Under the pieces are notes generated by a model. It was not told where the DNA came from. It worked only from the letters and a program-made list of their open reading frames with translations, and ran no database searches. 64,000 nucleotides of DNA, taken from NCBI GenBank assembly GCA_028277745.1, contig JANQFR010000067.1, forward strand, positions 1-64,000. The letters run 5' to 3'. Source of the stretch: Phycisphaeraceae bacterium. Its GTDB lineage: Bacteria; Planctomycetota; Phycisphaerae; Phycisphaerales; Phycisphaeraceae. Of the stretch, positions 26,634-35,689 are shown piece after piece. A program made the translations under genes and the position numbers. Every line of letters begins with the position of its first letter. Positions within the stretch are counted from its first letter, which is position 1.

Positions 26634-29174
26634 ATGACGCTGACCGAGACATGGCCTTTGTGGCTGTTGCTGCTGATACCGTTCATGGTGTTGGGGTTGG
26701 CGTACACGTTGGCCGACCGCAGCCCGGCCAAACGCATCGGCAGTTTCATCCTGCGCGTGTTGGCGGTTGTACTCCTGGTGCTGGGTTTGTGCCGACCCAC
26801 GATCGAGCGCGACACGGACCGGCTGCACACCATTTTTGTGGTGGATGTCTCGGCATCGGTCGATCTGGCGTCCGCCCGGGCGGCGCTGGATTCGATCGAC
26901 GAGGCGATCGAACAGCTTGAGCCCCAAGACAGCTACAGCCTGCTGGCCGTGGGGCTGAAGCTTCGCCGTTTCTCGAACCCCCAACAGTTCCGCGAAGCGA
27001 TCGAGCGTTGGGAAGCCGGCCTCGGAGATGATCGGTTCCGCGCAGGGACCGATCTGCCCGCGGCGCTGCGGGCGGCGCGGCTGACCCTACCCGACAACGC
27101 GGCCGGACGATTGATGCTGTTCACGGACGCTCGCCCCACCGCGGATGGGTTCGCCGAAGCATTGGCGCAGCTTGAGCAACAAGGCGTCGAGGTTTTCAAC
27201 CAGACCCTGGCGGGTCTGTCGGTCCCGGAAGTGGCGGTGTCGAAGTTCGCAGCCAGCCCGGCGTTTGCCCACGAGGGCGAGGTGGTGAAACTGACCGCCG
27301 AGGTGGCCGGTAACCGCGATACCCCGGCCGAACTGCGTATCGTCCACCGCGGCGTCATCGTCGCGAGGCGGAACGTCGAGATCGTCGCCGATCAACCCCA
27401 GCGTGTCGAAGTCAACCTGCCGATGCTCACGCCGGGTCGAACCGTCTGGACCGCTGAGATCGCGCCGGTTTCCAGACCCGCGGCCGAAGCCGCGCCTTCC
27501 GACCACTTCGTGGTTAACAACGCGATCTCGACGACGGTCCACGTCACGGGGCGGCCCAGGGTTCTGGTTTTACACGAAAAACCGCGAGAGATGCGAGCTT
27601 TCGCCAACGCCATGGAAAAACAGGACCTGGTTGTTGAGGTGCGGCCGGCCGAGGGTGCGCCGCGGTCGCTGAATGAGTTGCTCGCGTTCGATGCCGTGAT
27701 CCTCGCCGACGTGCCGGCGACGGACCTGTCGCCTGCACAACTGGACATGTTCAAACGATTCGTGACCGACTTCGGCGGCGGGCTGGCGATGTTCGGCTCA
27801 GAGAACAGCTTCGGGCTCGGTGGGTATTACCGCACGGCGGTCGAAGAGGTCTTGCCGTTGTCCTCACGTTTTGAGCAGGAAAAAGAGAAGCCTTCGATGG
27901 CGATGGTGCTGGTGATCGACAAGTCCGGATCGATGGGCGGGCTACCGATCGCGCTGGCCCGACAAGCCGCGAAAGCCGCGGTGGACCTGCTGAGCCCCCA
28001 GGACCAGGTCGGCGTCGTCGGTTTTGATGGACAGGCCTTTGTCGCCGCCCCGATGCAGCCGGCGTCGGACCGTGAAGGTATCAAGTCGGCGATCGACCGA
28101 CTCGGGGCCGGCGGGGGGACGTACATGTACGCCGGGATGGATGCCGCCCGGCAGATGCTCGACACCGCGTCGGCGCGCATCAAGCACATGATCGTGCTGG
28201 GGGACGGCGTCAGTCAGCCTGCCGACCACACCGGGCTCACCCAGCAACTCGTCGACGCCGGCGTTACCATCTCCACCGTCGCCCTCGGCCCTGGCTCCGA
28301 CCAGGCGCTCATGTCCCACATTGCCGAGATCGGCCGCGGCCGTTACTACCTCACCATGGACCCCGCCAGCGTGCCGCAGATCTTCACCCGCGAGACCATG
28401 CAGGCCTCACGATCCGCAATCAAGGAAGACCTCTTCGCGGCCGTCCGTGTCGGCGACCATCCCTTGCTGACGGGATACGCCAACACCGAATTGCCTTTTA
28501 CGCTGGGCTATGTCATGACCCGCGCTCGACCCACGGCCCAGGTTCTGCTCACTACCGACACGGGCGATCCTCTGCTGGCGGTCAATCCGTACGGGCTCGG
28601 ACAGGGCATGGCGTTCACCGGCGACCTGACGCCGCGCTGGGGCGGGGAGTGGCTCGCCTGGCCGGGCTTCAGCGGTTTTTGGGCTCAGGCCATGCGAGCC
28701 CTGGTCCGACGCCCCAACGCTGACGCGTTGCAGGTGCAGATCCTCGCGACCGATCGCGGACTGACGATCGAAATCACCGAGCCGACGGAGAGCGAGCCCG
28801 TCGGGGGCCTGGCGGCGCCTTGGCAGGCCGAGGTGCTGGATGACGCGGGGCGTTCGGAGTCGGTTGAGGTTCGGCCGATCGGCGTCGGCCGCTACCTCGC
28901 CCGCATCGACGTCGACAAGAGCCAACGCCTGACCGTTCGCCTGCACGACCCGACGGGGAACCGGCTGCGGCTCGTTCAACACGACCGCCCGTATCCTGCC
29001 GAATACATGCTCACCGCCCGCCCCGATCCGGCGTTTACCAGCTTGCCGGCATTCGCGCCCGAAGCGATTCGGCTAGGCGTCGAACCGACCCGGACCGCGG
29101 CGTCGCTGACGCCGTGGCTCCTGCTGCTGGCCATCGCGTGCTATACCGGAGGGGTGCTGCTCCGGCGGCTGTGA
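26634..29174 (+). CDS. Large membrane protein with two VWA-type domains and a glutamine amidotransferase-like fold
   Basis: An 846-residue protein, last in the operon and three bases after the preceding stop. Two transmembrane helices lie at residues 7-25 and 38-52 and one at the C-terminus (LTPWLLLLAIACYTGGVLL). A first VWA domain begins at VVDVSAS (Asp71, Ser73, Ser75). A central segment reading DVPATDLSPAQ, then FVTDFGGGLAMFGS, resembles class I glutamine amidotransferase folds that accompany VWA proteins; no catalytic cysteine is visible. A second VWA domain begins at VIDKSGSM (Asp429, Ser431, Ser433). Both metal sites look intact. It probably faces the periplasm and may be the client-binding part of the complex. 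Confidence 0.85.
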   Translation: MTLTETWPLWLLLLIPFMVLGLAYTLADRSPAKRIGSFILRVLAVVLLVLGLCRPTIERDTDRLHTIFVVDVSASVDLASARAALDSIDEAIEQLEPQDSYSLLAVGLKLRRFSNPQQFREAIERWEAGLGDDRFRAGTDLPAALRAARLTLPDNAAGRLMLFTDARPTADGFAEALAQLEQQGVEVFNQTLAGLSVPEVAVSKFAASPAFAHEGEVVKLTAEVAGNRDTPAELRIVHRGVIVARRNVEIVADQPQRVEVNLPMLTPGRTVWTAEIAPVSRPAAEAAPSDHFVVNNAISTTVHVTGRPRVLVLHEKPREMRAFANAMEKQDLVVEVRPAEGAPRSLNELLAFDAVILADVPATDLSPAQLDMFKRFVTDFGGGLAMFGSENSFGLGGYYRTAVEEVLPLSSRFEQEKEKPSMAMVLVIDKSGSMGGLPIALARQAAKAAVDLLSPQDQVGVVGFDGQAFVAAPMQPASDREGIKSAIDRLGAGGGTYMYAGMDAARQMLDTASARIKHMIVLGDGVSQPADHTGLTQQLVDAGVTISTVALGPGSDQALMSHIAEIGRGRYYLTMDPASVPQIFTRETMQASRSAIKEDLFAAVRVGDHPLLTGYANTELPFTLGYVMTRARPTAQVLLTTDTGDPLLAVNPYGLGQGMAFTGDLTPRWGGEWLAWPGFSGFWAQAMRALVRRPNADALQVQILATDRGLTIEITEPTESEPVGGLAAPWQAEVLDDAGRSESVEVRPIGVGRYLARIDVDKSQRLTVRLHDPTGNRLRLVQHDRPYPAEYMLTARPDPAFTSLPAFAPEAIRLGVEPTRTAASLTPWLLLLAIACYTGGVLLRRL

Positions 29175-29245
29175 GTGGATCGCATGAAGAATCAAGCCCA
29201 CAGGTTTGCACCATCCGGGGCGAACACGTCGGCCATACGAAACGC

Positions 29246-30634
29246 TCAGGTATAGATAAACTGCGCGCTCAGAGTGGCCGCAACATCCGATGTTAGCCGG
29301 GCCCAGTGCGCCGAAAGGCCGGTCGGAAACGTATAGGCCGCGTAGCCTTCGGCAGGCACGTCAACTGTGTGATACGGACAGAACTCGCCACACCCCATGA
29401 AATCGAGCTCGATGGTGATGCGGACAGGCCCGCCGGCGTGCGATTTGACATGCAGGCACTTGTGCTCGAAACCGGTCATCAGGTACGGGTCGCTGGGGTC
29501 ATCGGGCTGGGGCTGCGTACGCCACCACGGCCCGCCCCAGCCGGCGGGCTTGCCGAACCCCCAGAGGTCATCGGTCTTGCCGAACCAGAGGCCGCTTTGC
29601 GGCTCCGCCGTGGTGGGGCTCAGGCCGTGGCTCGGCGAGGCGTTATCCGCGCCCATCACAAGCATGCCGCGCCAGGTGCAGAAGTCGCCAAGCACCCACA
29701 GATGCGTGCTGATCGGCCGCACTCCCCAGACCCGGCCGCCGTAGGCCCATGGGCTCAATTCGTAAAACATCCCATGGTGGTCCATGAGAAACCGCTCGTG
29801 CTCCACCTCACGGATGCGGGGCCACTCGGTCTGCCACTTGTGGTCGAAACAGTGCGATGCCTTGGGAAGGCGATAAGTTGTCCATTTCTTGTCCGCATTC
29901 GTGAAGACCTTCATGATTGCGGATGCCTGATCCCAGCCGGTCGCAAAGATCGTTTGCCCAAAATCATGTCGGCCTGCAACGCAGGTGAACGGCTTGCGAT
30001 CGAGGATGGTCCACGCGGATCCGTCGAACTCGGCAAGCCGGCCGCGGGCTTGTTCGCCGCGCCAATCGGGTTCGTGGTACTCGTTGCTGCAGATCACCAG
30101 CCGCCCGAAGCTGCAGTAGCAATCCTTGAAATGGACCTTGCCCTCGCCGTGCGTGTCCATCTCATCCTGCAGATCAAAAATCTGCCTGCATTCCAGCGTC
30201 CGCACGTTGAGTTCAAACAGTTCGCCTTCCATACACAGGACGTAGACGAGGTTGTCCGGGTCGGTCAGGTGCCGGGTGGCGCCGCAGACGCGGAGCGGCT
30301 GAAGTTCCGGCACGGTGCGGATCCGGTGCTCCGCGTCGATTACGTGCGGTCCGATGACAATCTGATTGGACGCGTGATGAACAAATCGGTTGGTGTATGT
30401 GCCATCGACCCCAAGCGTCTCGGGCACGACCTCCATGGACATGTCGGGCTTGATCCGCCGAAGGCTCACTCCGCGCCCCGACCGCTCCTTGTGTGAATTG
30501 TAGTTCAGCACGTAAAGCCGGCCGGCCCAGGGCATGAGGCAACCGACGCCGATTTCACTGCGCGGCGGACCCAACTCCGCCACCTGCGCCAAACTCGGCA
30601 CGACACCGCTGAATGATGCGATATTCGAATCCAT
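29246..30634 (-). CDS. Beta-propeller-like protein paired with a sulfatase (unknown function)
   Basis: A 462-residue protein not assigned to a named family. It is beta-rich with recurring patterns such as LVYVLCMEGELFELN, FGRLVICSNEYHEP and GQTIFATGWDQ that look like propeller blades, and it has several Trp/His-rich loops in the second half (GWGGPWWRTQP). No signal peptide is seen. The ATG at 30634 is chosen over one 60 bases earlier because GAGGAA lies seven bases upstream and this start falls ten bases after the sulfatase stop. The gene pair points to one carbohydrate pathway; a sugar lyase-like or binding role is possible but not shown. Confidence 0.6.
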   Translation of the reverse strand: MDSNIASFSGVVPSLAQVAELGPPRSEIGVGCLMPWAGRLYVLNYNSHKERSGRGVSLRRIKPDMSMEVVPETLGVDGTYTNRFVHHASNQIVIGPHVIDAEHRIRTVPELQPLRVCGATRHLTDPDNLVYVLCMEGELFELNVRTLECRQIFDLQDEMDTHGEGKVHFKDCYCSFGRLVICSNEYHEPDWRGEQARGRLAEFDGSAWTILDRKPFTCVAGRHDFGQTIFATGWDQASAIMKVFTNADKKWTTYRLPKASHCFDHKWQTEWPRIREVEHERFLMDHHGMFYELSPWAYGGRVWGVRPISTHLWVLGDFCTWRGMLVMGADNASPSHGLSPTTAEPQSGLWFGKTDDLWGFGKPAGWGGPWWRTQPQPDDPSDPYLMTGFEHKCLHVKSHAGGPVRITIELDFMGCGEFCPYHTVDVPAEGYAAYTFPTGLSAHWARLTSDVAATLSAQFIYT

Positions 30635-30644
30635 TTCAAGTTCC

Positions 30645-32048
30645 TCAGAGTGCTGAAGCCTCATCGATCCAGGGCGCGAGCCCGGCCAATTCACGCTTCA
30701 TCAGGACAACCCGTTCCTTGCAAATCGGGTCTGAAACCCGGTTGATGACCTCGCCCGGGTCGGATGCGAGGTCATAAAGCTCGTCCACGTCTTGTTCGTT
30801 GTAGACGTATTTCCACCGCCGATCACGGAGCATCGCCAGACGACTGCGGCAGACAGGTTTGACCCAGTTGGCTTCGTGGAATTCACTCACAACATGAGGC
30901 CGGCCCTGCCACGCGTCGTCGGACAGGTCGTGCCCCTCGACGCCGTCACGAGCGGCTCCCGCGAGGGACAGCAGCGTCGCACTCAGGTCCGTGAGATCAA
31001 TCAGCCTTTCATCGCTACGGCCCGCCGGCCCGCCGGGCCACCCCAGCAAAGCCGGGACACGTACCAATGGCTCATACATCATCGGGCCTTTGTAGATCAT
31101 GCGGTGATGCCCGTTCATCTCCCCGTGATCGGCGACGAAAAGCACCGCGGTCTCGGCGGGGTCAACGTGGTCGAGCAATCCGCCGATCAACGCGTCAATC
31201 ATGGCGCAGTAGCCAAAATAGGCTGCGCGGATTTTCCGCCATTTCAACTCATCCCACTGCGAGCCCCACTCGCGGCAACGGAAGCGGCTCTGAATGCACG
31301 GCTTGCCCGTGAACGGCGCATCGAACGTGTTGGGCAGCGGTAGTGCTTCGGGGTCAAAGCAGTCGTGCCAATCCGACGGAATAAAGTAAGGGGCGTGGGG
31401 CCCGAAGAAACTAACCATCAGCGCAAAGGGTTGGTCGACTCTATTCAGGCGCATCAGTTCCTGCTTCGCCGCCTTCGCGATTCGGCCGTCGATATGATCG
31501 TCGACGTCATACGCTGCAACGCCCTCTTGCGGCGCGGTCGAACCGGCCATCACCTCATGGCCGGCCGGGGCTGTCCTCAGATCCATATCACGAACCATGC
31601 GTTGCCAGCCGCGGGGATCGTCAGGATCGAGATGCCATTTGCCGACGTAGCTCGTGCCATAGCCCGCCGCACGCAGCCGATCCGCCAGCGTCGGCATGCC
31701 CTTGGGCATCGACCTGTCGTTGCCGATGACGCCGTGACGGTGCACAGGGACACCGAGTTGAAAACTGGCCCGAGCCGGCGTGCAGATCGGCGCCGGGGTG
31801 AACGCCTGGGTGAAATGAACCAACCTCCGCCGAAGTTCCGAAAGATGAGGCATAGGGATCGGCGCCTCATGATCGAGCAGTAACGCCTGCATCTGATCGA
31901 CCATCACCATCAATAGATTGGGACGGTCACGCGACAAAACCACCCCCTCGTGCGGTGTGATCGTTTTCCTGGCTTTTGGATCGCCAACACGCTTCATCCC
32001 ATACGGCGCCGACCACTTGCTTGATCCCCACGGCGACACGCCTCGCAC
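30645..32048 (-). CDS. Sulfatase without signal peptide
   Basis: A 467-residue sulfatase with metal-binding VMVDQ (Asp51) and the maturation signature CTPAR, Cys89 being the residue converted to formylglycine. GTSYVGKWHLDPDD and FVADHGEMNGHH are typical family motifs. No signal peptide is present, unlike the sulfatase at 2269-3978, so it is probably cytoplasmic and desulfates imported oligosaccharides. The start is uncertain: an ATG at 31997 (residue 18) would remove a poorly conserved leader. It is the first gene of a two-gene unit with the propeller-like gene, and its promoter candidate at 32162-32189 contains a palindrome over the -10. Confidence 0.88.
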   Translation of the reverse strand: MRGVSPWGSSKWSAPYGMKRVGDPKARKTITPHEGVVLSRDRPNLLMVMVDQMQALLLDHEAPIPMPHLSELRRRLVHFTQAFTPAPICTPARASFQLGVPVHRHGVIGNDRSMPKGMPTLADRLRAAGYGTSYVGKWHLDPDDPRGWQRMVRDMDLRTAPAGHEVMAGSTAPQEGVAAYDVDDHIDGRIAKAAKQELMRLNRVDQPFALMVSFFGPHAPYFIPSDWHDCFDPEALPLPNTFDAPFTGKPCIQSRFRCREWGSQWDELKWRKIRAAYFGYCAMIDALIGGLLDHVDPAETAVLFVADHGEMNGHHRMIYKGPMMYEPLVRVPALLGWPGGPAGRSDERLIDLTDLSATLLSLAGAARDGVEGHDLSDDAWQGRPHVVSEFHEANWVKPVCRSRLAMLRDRRWKYVYNEQDVDELYDLASDPGEVINRVSDPICKERVVLMKRELAGLAPWIDEASAL

Positions 32049-32157
32049 GCAGGACGCGCCCCGGCCGATGGAACCGCTCGAACGCCCGACGACGGTCGCC
32101 TCGCGGCGATACGCCGGGTTTGATCTCCGGTGGATTCGGCAGGAGAGACACCATTGA

Positions 32158-32189
32158 TGCTATTTTAGCAATATTTTGCCCGGCCGCAA
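32158..32189 (-). promoter_or_regulatory. Candidate promoter with operator palindrome over the -10
   Basis: On the minus strand TTGCGG (32184-32189) and TAAAAT (32162-32167) are spaced 16 bases apart. The -10 lies wholly inside a 13-base palindrome at 32158-32170 with five-base arms TGCTA and TAGCA around TTT. A repressor site blocking RNA polymerase is the simple reading. The sulfatase start is about 110 bases downstream. The regulator is unknown; the palindrome differs from the LacI-type site at 9552. Confidence 0.45.
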
Positions 32190-32308
32190 GCCCACCGACC
32201 AGGAACCCGGATTGAAGTGGCCTCCATTAAGATCTCATTGAAGGGGCGTTCACAGGTCGTGCGGGTCGTAGGCGGGGAGGGGCGGCCGTGGGGGCCGAAC
32301 CGGCCGGG

Positions 32309-33226
32309 CTACGCCAGTTTGCGGAGTTGATGGGCCAGGTCTTCGCAGGCCGACAGGTAGCGGTCGCCGAAACGGTGGACGTGGAGCATCATGGTGTGGA
32401 GCCAATAGATGCGGCAACGCCTGTCGAAACCCGGACGCAGGGGCTGGCGTGAAGCGTAAGCGCGTAGAAAAGCGTTGTCCGCGGTTTTAAACAGGCGGAC
32501 GTAGGCCAGTTCGTACTCGGCGTCGGCGAACGCGGGGGCGGGGTCGATCAGCGCCTGGATGGCCGGACGGTCGGGATGGCGATCGTCGACGAGGATGTTG
32601 GTCGCCCACAGGTCGCCGTGCACGAGGGCCGGCGGTGCGTCGTCGAGCCAGCGGTCGAGGCGGTCGAGTTGATCCTCGATGGCGTTGCGTGCGCGGATGG
32701 ACAGCTGGTCGCGCACCACGTCGAACTCGTGCCGGATCATGGGGGCGAACATATCGAGCCAGCGCGGTTGCTCGTCCCCGCCGATCGGCGAACCGAAACG
32801 GTCACGCGTATGGCGGTGGAGCTCGGCCAGATGATGCGCCAGTTGTTCCTGAAACACGATGATGCCCCGCGGGCTCAGGCGGGCGTCGGACAGATTGACC
32901 GCGTCGACATGGCTCAGCAGCAGGCCGCTCAAGTCCAGGTCGTCGGACCGGTCGATCACCGCCAGAGGCTGGACGACCGGGAGGTTGGTGTGCTCGCGGA
33001 GATACCTCAACCCGGCGGCTTCGTGGCGGAAGATCTCGACGCGCTGGGCGTCATGGGTCTTGGCGACAATCGCCCCCGGCTCACCGTCGGTCATCAGGAC
33101 ATAGACCCGGTTGATCATGCCGCCATGAAGCTTGGCGACCCGGACCACGGTCAAGCCCGGGTCCAGGTATTGCCGCACGACCTGGGTTGCGACGTCGGCG
33201 TCGATGTTGGGGCCCCGTCTGTTCAA
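32309..33226 (-). CDS. Fructosamine kinase-like/APH-family phosphotransferase
   Basis: A 305-residue kinase of the fructosamine kinase/aminoglycoside phosphotransferase fold. Visible motifs are VAKTHD (candidate ATP-binding lysine), the catalytic loop VHGDLWATNILV, which is highly typical of fructosamine-3-kinases, and IDPAPAFADAEYELAY for metal binding. The reaction expected is phosphorylation of sugar adducts on amines, leading to deglycation, or phosphorylation of a free ketose amine. It is a single gene with no obvious partner. The start may be uncertain by a few residues. Confidence 0.85.
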   Translation of the reverse strand: MNRRGPNIDADVATQVVRQYLDPGLTVVRVAKLHGGMINRVYVLMTDGEPGAIVAKTHDAQRVEIFRHEAAGLRYLREHTNLPVVQPLAVIDRSDDLDLSGLLLSHVDAVNLSDARLSPRGIIVFQEQLAHHLAELHRHTRDRFGSPIGGDEQPRWLDMFAPMIRHEFDVVRDQLSIRARNAIEDQLDRLDRWLDDAPPALVHGDLWATNILVDDRHPDRPAIQALIDPAPAFADAEYELAYVRLFKTADNAFLRAYASRQPLRPGFDRRCRIYWLHTMMLHVHRFGDRYLSACEDLAHQLRKLA

Positions 33227-33629
33227 AAACTTATTATCCGCGATTCAAGATTAAGAACGCCTACCAGATGAAGCCCCGGGCCATCCGGCCGCCAGGCTAG
33301 CCCGCGCCGGCGTCAAACGAACCCGTTTACTCCATGTTGCATAACGTTCGATTGAGGTAGCGCGGCGATTATAGCGCGAAGGCGCTGTCGCACAAACTCC
33401 GCTGCGCATCGGATCCGAATCATCCCACCGCGAGCCGCTGTCGATTGGACCGACCAAGTCATTGTGAATCGAAGGCAGCGGCCATACCGACGTCGCCGCG
33501 AAGGATCTACAAGGCCGACGGCCAAGACCGATCGCATGAAGTAGTCCTCTCCCGGCGAGCAGCCGCCCCGCTTCGGCTCAACACAATGGATCAGATGTGG
33601 AAAGACTTCTTGATACGATGGGATTCGAA
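33227..33629. other. Intergenic stretch, no gene seen
   Basis: Frames here on either strand are short and resemble no family. The minus-strand frame 33313-33774 is a product of reading across the tRNA-Ala gene. No clear promoter or terminator was found. Confidence 0.5.
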
Positions 33630-33702
33630 TGGAGCTGAGGAGGCTCGAACTCCTGACCTCTTGTATGCCATACAAGCGCTCTCCCAACTGAGCTACAGCC
33701 CC
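33630..33702 (-). tRNA. tRNA-Ala(GGC)
   Basis: The minus strand folds into a full cloverleaf. Acceptor GGGGCTG pairs with CAGCTCC with one G-U. The D-arm begins TAGCTCAGTTGGGAGAGC. The anticodon stem CTTGT/ACAAG holds the loop ATGGCAT, giving anticodon GGC. The T-arm reads AGGAGTTCGAGCCTCCT. The discriminator base is A and CCA is not encoded. Confidence 0.95.
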
Positions 33703-33998
33703 AACGCCCGGTGACGTACCCACCGGGTAGGCCTGCCGGCCTAGATCTTTGGCGAGACCCGACCGGCAGGACAAAACAGCTTAGCTGACCCGCTCCGGGT
33801 CGGCAAGTCCTGCTGTGCGTATCGCCCTGTTATCGGCCCCGCAGGCCGTCTGATGGCCGTCGGATCTGAACTGGTCGCCCTGCACGGCTACTACGCATCG
33901 TTTGCTCGACGACGTCGCCAGTCGTGCCGTCGCCGGCGGTCACCCGTGAGGGGGGTGTAAACCGCCAGCGGCGTAGCCGCATTCCTGTGGAGTCTTCC
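33703..33998. other. Intergenic stretch, no gene seen
   Basis: Nothing with a recognisable product on either strand. The minus-strand frames extending to 34109 are antisense to the frameshifted small gene at 33999-34159. Confidence 0.4.
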
Positions 33999-34159
33999 AT
34001 GCCTTCTAAGAATCGGACGCACATTTCGATCCGCAAGGAAACCCCCATCAAAGGTTGCTTGAACAGATTGATCGGCTGAATGCTGCGTACGCCGAGTGCA
34101 AGCTGCCATATGAAGACGGCGCGAGTGAACCGGATCGTGATTTAACCGTTTACGATTAG
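33999..34159 (+). pseudogene. Frameshifted small gene, possibly ribbon-helix-helix-like
   Basis: An ATG at 33999 has GGAG seven bases upstream and reads MPSKNRTHISIRKET before losing coding character. A different frame then continues HQRLLEQIDRLNAAYAEC, followed by KLPYEDGASEPDRDLTVYD and a TAG at 34157-34159. Adding one C to the five-C run at 34042-34046 joins both into a smooth protein of about 53 residues. The basic beta-strand-like start followed by a helix recalls ribbon-helix-helix DNA-binding or antitoxin proteins, but this is weak. It could be a true single-base deletion or a sequencing error. It is followed 59 bases later by the dodecin-like gene. Confidence 0.5.
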
Positions 34160-34218
34160 CATTCCAGTGAAGTAGTCATTGGGTCTAGCCACGCAAATTC
34201 CACTTCTGAGGATTTATC

Positions 34219-34497
34219 ATGCAACATCCAGCCGACCATCACCTTGAACATTCCGACGTAATTCAAGTCATAGGTCACTCTCACGACAGCTTCGACGATG
34301 CTGTGGCCTCGGCATTGAAGGAACTAGCTAAGCCAGAACCGGGTCACGACCACCATCCTGGTTATAGGTTCGTCTCCTTTAAGGTGGTGGAGATGGGCGG
34401 CGTCGTCGAGCACAGCACTGAAGATAAGAAGCTTGAAGTTATTCATTACTCCGTGCGCTTGGATGTTGAAGCGAGGCATCAGCACAAAAAGGGATAA
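34219..34497 (+). CDS. Dodecin-like protein, His-rich
   Basis: A 92-residue protein matching the dodecin pattern: VIQVIGHSHDSFDDAVASAL (strand 1 and helix), FVSFKVVEMGGVVE (strand 2), and a last strand HYSVRLDVEAR. Dodecins are small dodecamers that bind flavins between stacked tryptophans. Here the usual Trp of the RWFEVVE strand appears to be Ser (VSFKVVE), so classical flavin stacking is doubtful. Ten histidines are concentrated in the N-terminus, the GHDHHPG insert and the C-terminal RHQHKKG, suggesting metal binding. GAGGAT precedes the ATG at good spacing. Confidence 0.7.
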   Translation: MQHPADHHLEHSDVIQVIGHSHDSFDDAVASALKELAKPEPGHDHHPGYRFVSFKVVEMGGVVEHSTEDKKLEVIHYSVRLDVEARHQHKKG

Positions 34498-34876
34498 ATC
34501 TTTTTTAAGTCGGATGAACATGGTCCTTTGGAAATTGGCTCTAGGCTAAGCCGCCACTGATCAATCAGGGATTCACTGTTTACTATAAATTTGGGCTTGT
34601 AAGCCGAACCGACACAAGATATGGCGTTATCTGTCTCGCCAAGGCGGCTGGGCAAGTTGGGATGTTCCCCGCACATCCCGGCCATTATTTTGCTCAGTGA
34701 CCCGGGCGGCCATCGCGGTCGGCGGGGGTGCTGATGGGCGGATTCTCCCGCGCAGATCAGCTGCAAATCGCGTCCGGCGACAGCGACACCCAGTCCGTTC
34801 CCCTCACGATTGGTGATATGACCCCAGCCGAATCATGCCGTCGTCAAGCCGAATGACCATCCCGGGGCTCGAGGCG
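34498..34876. other. Intergenic stretch, no firm gene
   Basis: A 40-residue plus-strand frame from an ATG at 34734 to a stop at 34854-34856 has fair codon composition but no recognisable product and no good ribosome binding site. Minus-strand frames here are short. Nothing else was seen. Confidence 0.4.
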
Positions 34877-35689
34877 CTAGTCGAGGAGAAACGCCAACCC
34901 CGACGCGAACTTTTCGCCGCTCATTTCGCCGTGCGATGGCACCTCAATGAGGGTGGTGTGGCGGAACTTCATCTCGCCGAACCCGTTGATGACGGTCGAC
35001 ATGAACTGTGAATCTTTCTTCGTGTTCTCGGGTTTGAAGAAGACGAACCGTCTGCTCTGGCGCGCCACCCCGGTGAGGCTGCCGGTGGGCTTGGTATAGC
35101 TCGCCGAATAACGCATCAGCGCATCGCTGAGCGTGTCGACCCGCCGGAAAAAATCCAACGACCCCACGGTCATGGCGCCGCCAAAAACATCGGAGAAAAC
35201 GATGCCGACCCGGACCGCGATCTTGCCGCCGTAGCCGGTCCCGCCGACAAAGAGCTTCTTCTTGTTCACCCGGTAGCGTTTCACCGCGTTGACCGCCGCG
35301 TCCACCGCCATGCCGTAAGCGTGATAGTCGTGGGTGCTGTAGGTGACGCTGTCGGGCGCCACCCAGATCAGCCGGTGCTCTTTCAGGGCCTGCCGCCACT
35401 CATCCGGAGGCTGGCCGCCGCTGAGCCAGACCAGCACGCCAAAGCGTTTCTTGCCGTCATAGCTCTCCGGGAGATAGATGTCGAACTCAATATCCTCGAT
35501 GTCATACTCGTTGATCGGATCACCGCGGTCGCCGAACCGCTTCATGATGGAGGGCACGGTGCTTGCTGATGAGTGGATCTTGAACGTCTCGGTGAACGCG
35601 CCGGTCTTCGACTCGCCCTCAGCCCAACTGAACGTGGCGTAGACCAAGACCACGCCGACCGCCGCCGCGGTATGACGAAACCTTTTCAT
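34877..35689 (-). CDS. Exported alpha/beta-hydrolase-like protein with altered nucleophile motif
   Basis: A 270-residue protein with a signal peptide (MKRFRHTAAAVGVVLVYATF, cleavage near SWAEG). The body looks like the esterase/PHB-depolymerase-type alpha/beta-hydrolases: FDIYLPESYDGKKRFGVLVWL, then GG, then a helix, then LFVGGTGYGGKIAV where the GxSxG elbow is expected. The expected serine is Gly (GTGYG). A candidate histidine remains in VPSHGEM. It may be a non-catalytic binding protein or use other residues. The ATG at 35689 is chosen because the longer frame starts with TTG and hides the signal peptide behind a leader. It stands alone. Confidence 0.6.
   Translation of the reverse strand: MKRFRHTAAAVGVVLVYATFSWAEGESKTGAFTETFKIHSSASTVPSIMKRFGDRGDPINEYDIEDIEFDIYLPESYDGKKRFGVLVWLSGGQPPDEWRQALKEHRLIWVAPDSVTYSTHDYHAYGMAVDAAVNAVKRYRVNKKKLFVGGTGYGGKIAVRVGIVFSDVFGGAMTVGSLDFFRRVDTLSDALMRYSASYTKPTGSLTGVARQSRRFVFFKPENTKKDSQFMSTVINGFGEMKFRHTTLIEVPSHGEMSGEKFASGLAFLLD

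Noticed and set aside
33313-33774. A 153-residue minus-strand frame across the tRNA
   Set aside because: It contains GAVAQLGERLYGIQEVRSSS, the well-known false translation of a tRNA; the real feature is tRNA-Ala at 33630-33702.
34734-34856. A 40-residue plus-strand frame
   Set aside because: Fair codon composition but no ribosome binding site and no recognisable product.
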